NCBI GenBank assembly: GCA_035502185.1
Contig: DATJUT010000075.1
Span: forward strand, 1 to 40,167
Source of the DNA: Gemmatimonadales bacterium
GTDB taxonomy: Bacteria; Gemmatimonadota; Gemmatimonadetes; Gemmatimonadales; JACORV01
Length of the DNA: 40,167 nucleotides
Direction: 5' to 3'
Positions 24,462 through 32,801 of the stretch are shown piece by piece. Position numbers and translations under genes: made by a program. Position 1 is the first letter of the stretch. Each line of letters opens with the position of its first letter. The notes under the pieces were generated by a model. The model ran no database searches. It saw nothing but the letters and a program-made list of their open reading frames with translations, and had not been told where the DNA came from.

Positions 24462-26006
24462 GTGGCGTCGGCCGACGCGCTGCTGGCGCGTCACGAGCGG
24501 CTGTGCTTCCAGCGCGCCTTCCCGCGCAATGCGACCGAGCTGAGGCGCGCGGAGCGCGAGTTGGCCGGCTTCGAGCGCCGCGCCGCCCCCCACGCGCTCG
24601 AGCTGCGCAACACCGGCATCGCGGGCACCACCTACCACTACCCCTTCAACTACGCCATGACGCGCTGGCTGCGCGGGCGCTACGGCCGTTCGGTCGACGT
24701 GGACTGGCCGGCGTACCGGCGGCGGGCGTGGGACGACGTCGCGGCGCTGCTCTCCCTGGTCGTGGCGTGGGCCGAGAACGAGGGGCTGGACGACGACGAC
24801 GTCCCGTCGTGGGAGTGGATCCGCGCGGCGAAGGGCCCGGATCGCCGGAACGACCTGGCGTGGCTGTTGGACGTGCTGGCGGCCCAGCGGCTCCCGCCGC
24901 CGCTCGAGGCCCACCTGTTCGAGCAGCTCAACCTCCCGGTCCGCTGGGACCTGGCCGGCTGCCGCGACAGCGTGACGCACGCACGGCTGCCGGCCCGGCC
25001 GTTCTTCCACCGCACGCTGCGGTCCGAGCGGCCGGCGGATTTCCGGCGCGAGGTGCTCCGCCCGCCCGGCCCCCTGGCGCTGCTCGCGCCCGGGCGGGCG
25101 GACCGCGTCATCGACGCCGCGCGCGCCGCGCTGTCCCAGCGGGAGCGCGAGTTCCACGTCATCGTCCACGGACACCGCCGCGAGGTGTACCGGGTGGACG
25201 CCGGCCGCGGACTCGAGATCTACGTGATCGGCCTCGTGCCGGCGCTGCGGCTCACCCTGGAGAGCGACTACGGAGCCCTGCTGGTGAAGAACGGGGTGCC
25301 GATCGGCTACGGTTACGCCGTGCTGCTGTTCGACCGCGCCGACATCGGGATCAACATCTTCCCGACCTACCGCGGCGGGGAGTCGCCGTACGTATTCGAC
25401 CGGTTCTGCGCCGTGTTCCACCATCATTTCGGGGCCCGCAGGTTCGTGATGCGGCGCTACCAGATCGGCCACCAGAACCCCGAGGGGATCGAAGCCGGGT
25501 CGTTCTGGTTCTACTACAAGCTGGGGTTCCGCTCCCTGGCGCCCGCGGTGCGGAGCGACGCCGAGGCGGAGCGGGCGCGGCTCGCGCGGCGGGCGGGCGC
25601 GCGCAGCTCGCCGGTCGTGCTGCGGCGCCTCGCGCGCAGCGACATGGTCCTCGCCACCGACGGGAGCGCCGTCGACGCGTTCCGCGACGTGGAGGTGCGG
25701 AGGGTGGGCCTCGCCGTCACCCGCGCCGTCCGGCTGCGCCACGGGGGCGACCGCGCCCGGGCCGTGCAGGCCTTTGCCCACGCCGTGGCGCGCGCCCTCG
25801 GCGCCGGGACCGTGCCCGGCCGCCTGGCGCCGGTCGCCGCCCTGATTCCCGACCTCGGCCGGTGGGACGCCGGGGAGCGGCGCGGCGTGCTCGCGATCCT
25901 CCGCGCCAAGGAGGCCGTGCGGGAACGGCCGTTCGTCCTGGCGACGCAGCGTCACGCGCGGTGGAAGCGCTGGCTGCTGGCGACGTTCCCGAGCGCCGGC
26001 GCGTAG
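24462..26006 (+). CDS. uncharacterised protein with GNAT-like C-terminal segment
   Basis: 514 residues; I do not recognise the family. No signal peptide or membrane helix. The N-terminal half is helical and charged, with a GTTYHYPFNYAMTRWLRG segment near residue 55. From about 255 to 365 the pattern is acetyltransferase-like: YGALLVKNGVPIGYGYAVLL (strand pair), INIFPTYRGGESPYVFDRFC (where GNATs place their cofactor loop and helix), a strand RRFVMRRYQIG, then FWFYYKLGFRSL, the usual GNAT ending. The remaining 150 residues are Arg/Ala-rich helices. Start GTG 24462, one nt after the transaminase stop, with GGGAG about 11 nt upstream, so it is almost certainly co-translated with it. The context suggests a role with amino acids or peptides; that is inference. 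Confidence 0.75.
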   Translation: MASADALLARHERLCFQRAFPRNATELRRAERELAGFERRAAPHALELRNTGIAGTTYHYPFNYAMTRWLRGRYGRSVDVDWPAYRRRAWDDVAALLSLVVAWAENEGLDDDDVPSWEWIRAAKGPDRRNDLAWLLDVLAAQRLPPPLEAHLFEQLNLPVRWDLAGCRDSVTHARLPARPFFHRTLRSERPADFRREVLRPPGPLALLAPGRADRVIDAARAALSQREREFHVIVHGHRREVYRVDAGRGLEIYVIGLVPALRLTLESDYGALLVKNGVPIGYGYAVLLFDRADIGINIFPTYRGGESPYVFDRFCAVFHHHFGARRFVMRRYQIGHQNPEGIEAGSFWFYYKLGFRSLAPAVRSDAEAERARLARRAGARSSPVVLRRLARSDMVLATDGSAVDAFRDVEVRRVGLAVTRAVRLRHGGDRARAVQAFAHAVARALGAGTVPGRLAPVAALIPDLGRWDAGERRGVLAILRAKEAVRERPFVLATQRHARWKRWLLATFPSAGA

Positions 26007-26038
26007 CCCGAACCTCAACGTCGCACCCGAGCCGACCG

Positions 26039-28078
26039 ATGCCGAAACTGCTCCCGCTGGCCGCACTCCTGGTGCCCGCCGCCCTGGCCGCGCAGAACCC
26101 GCCGCGGCTCGCCGGCGACTGGGACTTCTGGCAGGGCCGCCTCGCTCACCAGGCTCCGGCGTTCGCGCACCTGCCCGCCGACTCGGCCGGCGGGGTCGTG
26201 CGCCTGAGGACGGGCGAGACCGCCGCCGCCTTCGCGTCCGCCCGGGTGGAGGGCGACTCCGTCTTCCTCGCCGTCGCCGGTCAGAGCGTGACGCTCGCCG
26301 GGGTGCTCCGCGGCGACACCGTCGTCGCGCAGGTGGTGGCCGGCGGCCGCCCGCTGGCGCCGATCTGGATGGTCCGGCGAGCCACGCCGCCGCACTACGT
26401 CCCGCGCTACCGCCTGTGGCCGGGCCCGCTGTCCGATTCCGCCTTCGGCTTCACGGTGGACACGGCCGTCCCGATGCGGGCGCGCGACGGCACCGTGCTC
26501 ATGAGTCTCGTGGTGCGGCCGGGGGGCGCCGGGCCGTTCCCGGTGATCCTCGAGCGGACGCCGTACGGCCGCCGCAGCGGCGCCAACGACGGGCGCTATT
26601 TTGCGGTGCGCGGGTACATCTTCGTGTCGCAGGACGTGCGCGGCCGCTTCGGCTCCGAGGGCACGTTCCGCGACCTCGTCGGCCAGGACGACGACGGCTA
26701 CGACGCGGTGGAGTGGGCGGCGGCACTGCCGGGATCGAGCGGCAAGGTCGGCATGCTCGGCGGCTCGTACGTGGGCTGGACGCAGTGGTTCGCCGCGGTG
26801 CGGCACCCGCCGCACCTGGCCGCCATCGTGCCGATCGTCTCGCCACCCGACCCGTGGCTCAACGTGCCGTACTGGAACATGAACTTCGCGGTGGCGAGCG
26901 TGGCCTGGGCGTGCCTGGTGAGCGGCAAGACCAACCAGGACATCTCGCACCTCGACATCGAGCAGGGGCTGCGGACGCTGCCGGTGGCGCGGATGCCTGC
27001 CGCGCTGGGGTGCGGGCCGAACGCGTACTGGGACGACTGGATGAGCCACCCCCGGGTGGACGACTACTGGCGCAGCGTCGCCTACCAGTCGCGGGTGCCG
27101 GGGGTGACGGTGCCGGTGCTGAGCATCTCGGGATGGTTCGACGACGACGGCAACGGCACGACGACCAACTTCGTCGCGCTGGGCGGGGCGCCGCACCACC
27201 CGTTCGAGCGGATGGTCCTGGGACCGTGGAGCCACCGCGGGACCCCCGACCTCCTGAACGGCGACTTCGGCGACGCGGTGTACGTTTCCCAGGACGAGCT
27301 GGCGCTGCGCTGGTTCGACCACTACCTCCGGGGGGTCGCGAACGGCGTGGACACGGAGCCGCCGGTGGATCTGTTCATCATGGGCGACAACGCGTGGCGG
27401 AAGGAGCGCGCATGGCCGCTCGCGCGCACGCGGTGGACGAGGTTCTACCTGCATTCGCGGGGCGCGGCGAACACCACGGCGGGCGACGGCTCGCTGGACA
27501 CGGTGCCTCCGCGCGCCGAGCCGGCGGACACCTTCAGCTACGATCCCGGCAACCCCACGCCGTACGTCGTGGACCCGCGCGAGCTGGAGCTGAACCTCAA
27601 CGAGGAGTACGGCCGGCTGGAGGCGGAGCGGGGCGACATCCTGGTCTACACCACGGCCCCGCTGGCGCGGGACGTCGAGGTGACGGGACCGCTGTCGGTG
27701 ACGCTGTGGGCGGCCACCGACGCGCGGGACACGGACTGGCACGCCATGCTCCTGGACGTGCAGCCCGACGGCTCGGCGTACCGCGTCCAGGACGGCATCA
27801 CCCGCGCCCGGTTCCGCACCGGCCTCGACCGGGAGGCCTTCCCGGTCAGGAACCAGCCGACGCGCTACACGATCGACCTGTGGCACACGGGCCTGGTGTT
27901 CAAGGCGGGGCACCGCATCCGGGTGGCCGTGGCGTCGGCGGCGTTCCCCAAGTACGGGCGCAATCTCAATACCGGCGGCGACAACAACCGCGACAGCACC
28001 TACGTGACGGCGCACCAGCGGGTCCTCCACGACCGCGCGCACGCCTCGTTCGTGACGCTGCCGCTGATCCCGAGGTAG
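26039..28078 (+). CDS. secreted CocE/NonD-family hydrolase (X-Pro dipeptidyl-peptidase / acylase type)
   Basis: 679 residues. Signal peptide MPKLLPLAALLVPAALAAQ. An N-terminal module (20-130) precedes an alpha/beta-hydrolase domain with nucleophile S243 in LGGSYVGW, acid D368 in SGWFDDDG and base H399 in PWSHRGTP. The C-terminal part (about 520-679) is the jelly-roll domain of the family (VEVTGPLSVTLWAATDARDTD...). Relatives include alpha-amino-acid ester hydrolases, glutaryl-7-ACA acylases, cocaine esterase and X-Pro dipeptidyl-peptidases; all hydrolyse esters or amides of amino acids or short peptides. Substrate uncertain. Located 32 nt after the GNAT-like gene. The BtuF-like gene begins 2 nt after its stop. 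Confidence 0.88.
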   Translation: MPKLLPLAALLVPAALAAQNPPRLAGDWDFWQGRLAHQAPAFAHLPADSAGGVVRLRTGETAAAFASARVEGDSVFLAVAGQSVTLAGVLRGDTVVAQVVAGGRPLAPIWMVRRATPPHYVPRYRLWPGPLSDSAFGFTVDTAVPMRARDGTVLMSLVVRPGGAGPFPVILERTPYGRRSGANDGRYFAVRGYIFVSQDVRGRFGSEGTFRDLVGQDDDGYDAVEWAAALPGSSGKVGMLGGSYVGWTQWFAAVRHPPHLAAIVPIVSPPDPWLNVPYWNMNFAVASVAWACLVSGKTNQDISHLDIEQGLRTLPVARMPAALGCGPNAYWDDWMSHPRVDDYWRSVAYQSRVPGVTVPVLSISGWFDDDGNGTTTNFVALGGAPHHPFERMVLGPWSHRGTPDLLNGDFGDAVYVSQDELALRWFDHYLRGVANGVDTEPPVDLFIMGDNAWRKERAWPLARTRWTRFYLHSRGAANTTAGDGSLDTVPPRAEPADTFSYDPGNPTPYVVDPRELELNLNEEYGRLEAERGDILVYTTAPLARDVEVTGPLSVTLWAATDARDTDWHAMLLDVQPDGSAYRVQDGITRARFRTGLDREAFPVRNQPTRYTIDLWHTGLVFKAGHRIRVAVASAAFPKYGRNLNTGGDNNRDSTYVTAHQRVLHDRAHASFVTLPLIPR

Positions 28079-28080
28079 CC

Positions 28081-29007
28081 ACGCGCGTCGTCTCGCTCAT
28101 CGCGTCGAGCACCGAGATCGTGTGCGCGCTCGGGCAGGAGGCCGCCCTGGTCGGCCGATCGCACGAGTGCGACTGGCCGCCGAGCGTGCGGCGGCTGCCC
28201 GCCGTGAGCCGCCCGGCGTTCCCGACCGGCGGAAGCAGCCGGGCGGTGGACCTGGCGCTGAAGGAGCGCCTCGCCCGCGCGGTCTCGATCTACGAGGTGG
28301 ACGCCGCGCTGCTCAGGCGGTTGCGGCCCGACCTCGTCATCACCCAGACGCAGTGCGAGGTCTGCGCGGTCACGCCCGCGGACGTCGAGCGCGCGATGTG
28401 CGAGCTGACCGAGCGCCCCGCCCGCGTCCTCGCGCTGGAGCCGGACGGGCTCGACGACGTGTGGTCGGACATCGGGTCCGTCGCCGGGGCGCTGGGCGTG
28501 AGCACCGCCGGCGACGCCCTGGTCGCGGAGCTGCGGGCCCGCGTGGCCGCCATCGGCGACCGCGCGGCCTCCCTGGGCCGCCGGCCGCGCGTGGCGGTGA
28601 TCGAGTGGATCGAGCCGCTGATGGCCGCGGGCAACTGGATGCCGGAGCTGGTGACCCTGGCGGGCGGCGTCAACCTGTTCGGGGAGGCGCGCCGGCACTC
28701 GCCGTGGATGACCTGGGAGGCCCTGGTCGAAGCGGACCCGGACGTGATCGTGGTGTCGCCGTGCGGCTTCGATCTCGCCCGCACCACGGCCGAGCTGGCG
28801 GCGCTCGCCTCCCGTCCCGGGTGGCCCGCCCTGCAGGCGGTGCGGGCCGGCCGCGTGGTCCTCGCCGACGGGAACGCGTACTTCCATCGGCCGGGCCCGC
28901 GGCTGGTGGAATCGCTCGAGATCCTCGCCGAGGCGCTGCATCCGGCCGCCTTCGCCTTCGGGCACCGCGGCAGGGGATGGATGGCTCTCGCGGAGGCGGC
29001 GGCGTGA
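28081..29007 (+). CDS. BtuF-like cobalamin-binding protein, apparently ACG start
   Basis: 308 residues. Class III periplasmic-binding-protein fold: RVVSLIASSTEIVCALG, SHECDWPPSV, TQTQCEVCAVTPADV, GNWMPELVTLAGGVNLFG, the signature set of cobalamin-binding BtuF-like proteins. There is no signal peptide, so either it stays in the cytoplasm, as many BtuF-like proteins of this subgroup appear to, or the true N terminus is missing. No ATG, GTG or TTG exists in frame for some 40 codons upstream. The family's usual first residues, M-R-I/V-V-S-L, align exactly with ACG at 28081, and GAGG (28072-28075) lies 5 nt before it. The next canonical start, GTG 28120, would remove the first strand. Its TGA overlaps the GTG of the lipoprotein gene by 4 nt. 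Confidence 0.85.
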   Translation, partial: TRVVSLIASSTEIVCALGQEAALVGRSHECDWPPSVRRLPAVSRPAFPTGGSSRAVDLALKERLARAVSIYEVDAALLRRLRPDLVITQTQCEVCAVTPADVERAMCELTERPARVLALEPDGLDDVWSDIGSVAGALGVSTAGDALVAELRARVAAIGDRAASLGRRPRVAVIEWIEPLMAAGNWMPELVTLAGGVNLFGEARRHSPWMTWEALVEADPDVIVVSPCGFDLARTTAELAALASRPGWPALQAVRAGRVVLADGNAYFHRPGPRLVESLEILAEALHPAAFAFGHRGRGWMALAEAAA

Positions 29008-30008
29008 AGCGCGCGGCGGCGCTCGCCTCGCTGGCCCTGCTGGCCGCCGCCGGCGCATGCGAGCACGCGCAGCCGTTCGTGGCGGCCGTGGAGCCGGACG
29101 TGCCGTTCGACACCACGTTTCCGCGGCGCCTGACGTTCAGCCCGTCCGGCGACGTCGAGCCCGCGTGGCTCCCGGACGGCTCGGCGATCGTCTACGCGCT
29201 CTCCCCGGGGGGGCCCAACGGCGACCAGTGCCTCGGCATCCTCCCCGCGGAGGGCGGCCATCTCCAGTCCATGATCTGCCACCGGCTGTTCGACGCCGAC
29301 TCGACCGTGCTGCTCCGGGACCCCGCCGTCGGGCCCGGCGGCCTGCTGGCGTACCTGCGCGAGAGCTCCGCCGCGGGCGCGCTGGTGCCGACCGCCATCG
29401 AGCTGGTGGTGGCATCGATGACCGCTCCCGATCCGGGGCGCGTGCTGTTGCGGTTTCCGTTCACCTCGGCGGACGGCGTGCTGCACGGGAGCCTCGCCGG
29501 GCTGCACTGGTTGCCGGACGGCGAGCTGGTGTACGTCGCCCAGCAGGTGACCTTCACGGGTCCTCCGCTGGCGGTGGACACCGTCTACGCGCCGCTGCGG
29601 ATCGAGCGCCTGGCGATGGTCGGAGATTCGGCCGTGGTCACCGCGGTGCCGGGCACGGCGAACGCGACGTCGCTGGCCGTGGACACCTCCGGCGTGCTGT
29701 ACTTCACGCTCGCCGGTGACAGTCGCGTGTACCGGATGGACCCCGGCGCTGCGTCGCCGTCGGTGTGGTTCGACTTCGGGGGCGCGGGCGCGGCGGACGG
29801 CGTCCAGGTGCACGGCAACCTCCTGGTCGCCCTGGCCGGGGGGACGCTGTTCCGGGTGGACGTCGCGGCCGACACCGTCACCGCGATCGCGGTGCCGGCG
29901 TCGCTCAGCCTGAGCCGGCCCGCCCTGTCCCCCTCGGGTTCGCGCGTCGTGGCGGAGGCGGCCGGGCCGGGCGAGTTCCCCGACCTGTGGCTGTTCCAGG
30001 TCCCGTGA
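29004..30008 (+). CDS. beta-propeller lipoprotein (BtuG-like candidate)
   Basis: 334 residues. Lipoprotein signal MKRAAALASLALLAAAGAC with lipidation cysteine C19 (lipobox AGAC, weak at -3). The mature part is built from WD40/PD40-type blades: LTFSPSGDVEPAWLPDGSAI, LAGLHWLPDGELVYVAQQ, ATSLAVDTSGVLYFTLAGD, VHGNLLVALAGGTLFRVD, LSRPALSPSGSRVVAEAA, about six or seven in all, no catalytic motif. Start GTG 29004 overlaps the preceding TGA by 4 nt, and its own TGA overlaps the start of the TonB receptor gene by 4 nt. A propeller lipoprotein between a BtuF-like protein and a TonB receptor is the arrangement known for BtuG, the surface B12-capturing lipoprotein of Bacteroides. Sequence alone does not show cobalamin binding. 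Confidence 0.72.
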   Translation: MKRAAALASLALLAAAGACEHAQPFVAAVEPDVPFDTTFPRRLTFSPSGDVEPAWLPDGSAIVYALSPGGPNGDQCLGILPAEGGHLQSMICHRLFDADSTVLLRDPAVGPGGLLAYLRESSAAGALVPTAIELVVASMTAPDPGRVLLRFPFTSADGVLHGSLAGLHWLPDGELVYVAQQVTFTGPPLAVDTVYAPLRIERLAMVGDSAVVTAVPGTANATSLAVDTSGVLYFTLAGDSRVYRMDPGAASPSVWFDFGGAGAADGVQVHGNLLVALAGGTLFRVDVAADTVTAIAVPASLSLSRPALSPSGSRVVAEAAGPGEFPDLWLFQVP

Positions 30009-32773
30009 GAGCGCCGCCGCTCGTCGCGTGGCTGCTGCTGGCCGGCGCCGCCCCGCTCGCGGCCCAGACCACGGGCTCGATCTCCGGCCACGTGCGCGAG
30101 CAGGCCACGGGCGCCGCGCTGCGCAGCGCCCAGGTGCTGGTGGACGGTCGCCTCGCCGGGTTGACCGACTCGTCGGGCGCCTATCAGGTGCGCGCCGTGC
30201 GGAGCGGCTGGCACCGGGTGTCGGTGCGGTTGATCGGCTTCGCCACGGCCGCGCGCGACAGCGTGCCGGTGCGCTCCGGCGAGATCACGGGACTCGACTT
30301 CCAGCTGCAGTCCCAGGCGGTGCAGCTCGGGGCGGTGACGGTGGAGGCCGCGCCCGACGCGGTGCTCGACCCGCTGGCGACGTCCACGGTGCAGCACATC
30401 TCGGCCGACGACCTGCGGCACCTGCCGGTGAGCACGCTGGAAGAGGCGGTGGCGCTCTCCGCCGGCGCCGTGGGCGGGAGCTACCGCGGCGGGCGGCTCG
30501 GCGAGCAGGCGTTCATCATCGACGGTCTCGGGCTCAAGAACCAGCTCGACGCGTCGACGGGCACGCTGGGCCTCAACATCCCGCCCGACGTCCTCACCGA
30601 GGCCTCGCTGGTCACCAACGGGTTCTCGGCGCGGTACGGCCAGGCGCTCTCGGGCCTGATCAACGTGGTGACCCGGGACGGCGGCGACCGGTGGCAGGGC
30701 CGGGCGGCCTACGAGAGCGATCGCGGGCTCGGGTCGGCCCTGGACCACGGGCTCGACCGGCTGGTGCTCGAGGCCGACGGGCCGCTGCCGGGCGGCATCC
30801 GGCTGCTCGGCGCCGTGGACGCGACCGGGCGCCTCGACGCGGACCCGGTGAACGCCCCGGCGCCGGCGGACCCGCGCGACCCGCGGTCGGCGAACCCCAA
30901 CCTGCTGCCGCACAACAGCGGCGAGGAGCTCGACGCCGCCGCCAAGCTCACGGTCCCGCTCGCCGGCCGCCAGACGCTGCGGGTGTTCGCCCTGCACTCG
31001 CTCGGCCAGCAGCTGCTGTTCGACCAGACCTACAAGTACGACCTCCCGTTCGCACCGGCGCAGCGCGTGGCCGGCGATCTGGTGAGCGGGCACCTGCAGC
31101 TCGTGTCGCCGCCGACGGCCGCCACCCCGGTGGTCGCCGACCTGCGCGTGGGCTACTTCGGGCGCGAGTTCGAGCGCGGGACGCTCGCGGCCCCGGTGTC
31201 GTATCGGTTCGGGGCCTTCACCGGCCAGGCGTTCCACTTCGTGGGCGAGGACCTCGCCCGTGCGCGCGACACCACCGCCGCCGCCGGCGCGGTCCCGGGC
31301 TTCGACCGGCCCGACTTCAGCACCAACACGCCGTGGGGCGTGCCGGCGTTCTTCATGGGCGGCGCGTCCGACGGCACGATCGCCTGGAACCGGTTCCGCG
31401 AGGTCCGCGGCCAGCTGGACGTGGACGTCGGGCTGTCGCACGACGCCGACGTCTACGTGGGCGGCGAGCTGGTGCGCCAGCGGGTCGAGACCTTCCAGCG
31501 GGTGCTGGCCTTCCTGCCGGTCGGCGACAGCGTGCCACCGGCCGCGGCCGCGGCCTTCTCCCCCACCAGCGGCGCCGGCTACGCCGAGGCCCAGCTCAGG
31601 ATGCAGGATCTCGCCCTCACCGTCGGCGCGCGGTACGACGCGTTCGATCCGCACACGACCGCGGTGGCGGGCGGCCGCATCACGGCCCGCGGCAGCCTGA
31701 ACCCGCGGCTCGCCGTGTCGGCCGTCCTGCACGGCGCGACCTTCGTGGCCAGCTGGGGCCGGTTCAGCCAGGCGCCGGACTACCAGTACATGGTGGACGC
31801 GGCGTTCGCCGACACCGCCCGCACGGGCCGGTTCCGGGTCGGCAACCCGGACCTGGGCTTCGAGCAGTCCACCCAGTACGAGTTCAGCGTCCGCGCGCGC
31901 CCGACGCCGAACACGTCGCTGAAGGTGAACCTGTTCGTGAAGCAGCTCACGGGGCTCGTGGCGAGCGTGCCGTTCGGCGTGAATCCCGACTCGACCATCT
32001 TCGGCAACACCGATTACGGCTCCGTGAAGGGCCTCGAGCTGCTGTGGGAGCGGGAGCTGAAGGACTGGTGGGGGCTGCGCGTCTCGTACACGCTCCAGTA
32101 CGCGACGGCGACGTCGACCAACGGATTCGAGCTGCTGCGCCCGGTCACCGTGGTGGGAACCGACACCATCTTCCCCGGCCGGGTGGAGTTCCCGCTCGAC
32201 TACGACCGGCGGCACGGCGTGGTGGCGATCTTCCAGGCGCGCTCGCCCGAGGGCTTCGGCCCGCGGCTGCTGGGCGTGCGGCCGCTCGCGGCGCTCGAGG
32301 GCGCGGCGATCTTCCGGTTCTCCACCGGCCTGCCGTACTCGCTGACCAACGCGGCGGGTGACTCGCTCCTCGGCCCGCCCAACGCCGAGCGGCTGCCGTC
32401 GCAGTCCACGCTGGACGTGTTGCTCCGACGCCCGGTGCGGCTGGGGCCGGCGCGCGGCAGCGTCTACCTCGACGTCCGGAACCTGCTCGACACCCGCAAC
32501 ATCATCGCGGTGCGCCGCGACACCGGCACGCCGGGTCTGGGCGAGGCGGGCATCCAGGCCGCGGCGCTGGCCGCCTACACGGCGAACCCGCAGGCCATCC
32601 CCTACGAGTCGCCGCGCTACCGGGGCTGGGCGGATACCAACCACGACGGTCTCATCGCCGGCCAGGGCGAGCTGCTGCCGCTGTACGTGGCGGCGGCGCG
32701 CGACTTCTACCAGCCGCTGTTCGCCTACGGACCGCCGCGGCTGGTCAGACTGGGGGTGGAGTTTATCTTTTGA
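30005..32773 (+). CDS. TonB-dependent outer-membrane receptor with carboxypeptidase-regulatory-like domain
   Basis: 922 residues, outer membrane. Signal peptide MRAPPLVAWLLLAGAAPLAAQ; carboxypeptidase-regulatory-like beta-sandwich at about 22-105 (GSISGHVREQATGAALRSAQ); plug domain about 120-225 ending GFSARYGQALSGLINVVTRDGG; then a long beta-barrel with alternating aromatic strands and a terminal phenylalanine (GVEFIF), as needed for outer-membrane insertion. No clear TonB box is seen between signal peptide and plug. Active transport needs TonB-ExbBD, not encoded here as such. Start GTG 30005 overlaps the lipoprotein stop by 4 nt, so receptor and propeller lipoprotein are very likely made together. 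Substrate: cobalamin is suggested by neighbours only; the receptor is longer than BtuB and belongs to a broad family that also imports glycans, peptides and siderophores. Confidence 0.9.
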   Translation: MRAPPLVAWLLLAGAAPLAAQTTGSISGHVREQATGAALRSAQVLVDGRLAGLTDSSGAYQVRAVRSGWHRVSVRLIGFATAARDSVPVRSGEITGLDFQLQSQAVQLGAVTVEAAPDAVLDPLATSTVQHISADDLRHLPVSTLEEAVALSAGAVGGSYRGGRLGEQAFIIDGLGLKNQLDASTGTLGLNIPPDVLTEASLVTNGFSARYGQALSGLINVVTRDGGDRWQGRAAYESDRGLGSALDHGLDRLVLEADGPLPGGIRLLGAVDATGRLDADPVNAPAPADPRDPRSANPNLLPHNSGEELDAAAKLTVPLAGRQTLRVFALHSLGQQLLFDQTYKYDLPFAPAQRVAGDLVSGHLQLVSPPTAATPVVADLRVGYFGREFERGTLAAPVSYRFGAFTGQAFHFVGEDLARARDTTAAAGAVPGFDRPDFSTNTPWGVPAFFMGGASDGTIAWNRFREVRGQLDVDVGLSHDADVYVGGELVRQRVETFQRVLAFLPVGDSVPPAAAAAFSPTSGAGYAEAQLRMQDLALTVGARYDAFDPHTTAVAGGRITARGSLNPRLAVSAVLHGATFVASWGRFSQAPDYQYMVDAAFADTARTGRFRVGNPDLGFEQSTQYEFSVRARPTPNTSLKVNLFVKQLTGLVASVPFGVNPDSTIFGNTDYGSVKGLELLWERELKDWWGLRVSYTLQYATATSTNGFELLRPVTVVGTDTIFPGRVEFPLDYDRRHGVVAIFQARSPEGFGPRLLGVRPLAALEGAAIFRFSTGLPYSLTNAAGDSLLGPPNAERLPSQSTLDVLLRRPVRLGPARGSVYLDVRNLLDTRNIIAVRRDTGTPGLGEAGIQAAALAAYTANPQAIPYESPRYRGWADTNHDGLIAGQGELLPLYVAAARDFYQPLFAYGPPRLVRLGVEFIF

Positions 32774-32795
32774 CCCTCACTTCGCCGGTGAGGGT
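32773..32795 (+). promoter_or_regulatory. hairpin hiding the pyruvate kinase ribosome-binding site
   Basis: Perfect inverted repeat ACCCTCAC (32773-32780), 7-nt loop TTCGCCG, GTGAGGGT (32788-32795). The Shine-Dalgarno sequence GAGGG (32790-32794) of the pyruvate kinase gene is in the 3' arm. A U-tract is absent, so translational control is more likely than termination. Confidence 0.6.
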
Positions 32796-32801
32796 GCCCG
32801 C

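Noticed and set aside
28120-29007. GTG 28120 as start of the BtuF-like protein
   Set aside because: It removes the first conserved strand (RVVSLIASSTEI) and has no ribosome-binding site, unlike ACG 28081.
32773-32795. Intrinsic terminator between the TonB receptor and pyruvate kinase
   Set aside because: The hairpin is perfect but no U tract follows; the next bases are GCCCGC and the arm holds the ribosome-binding site.
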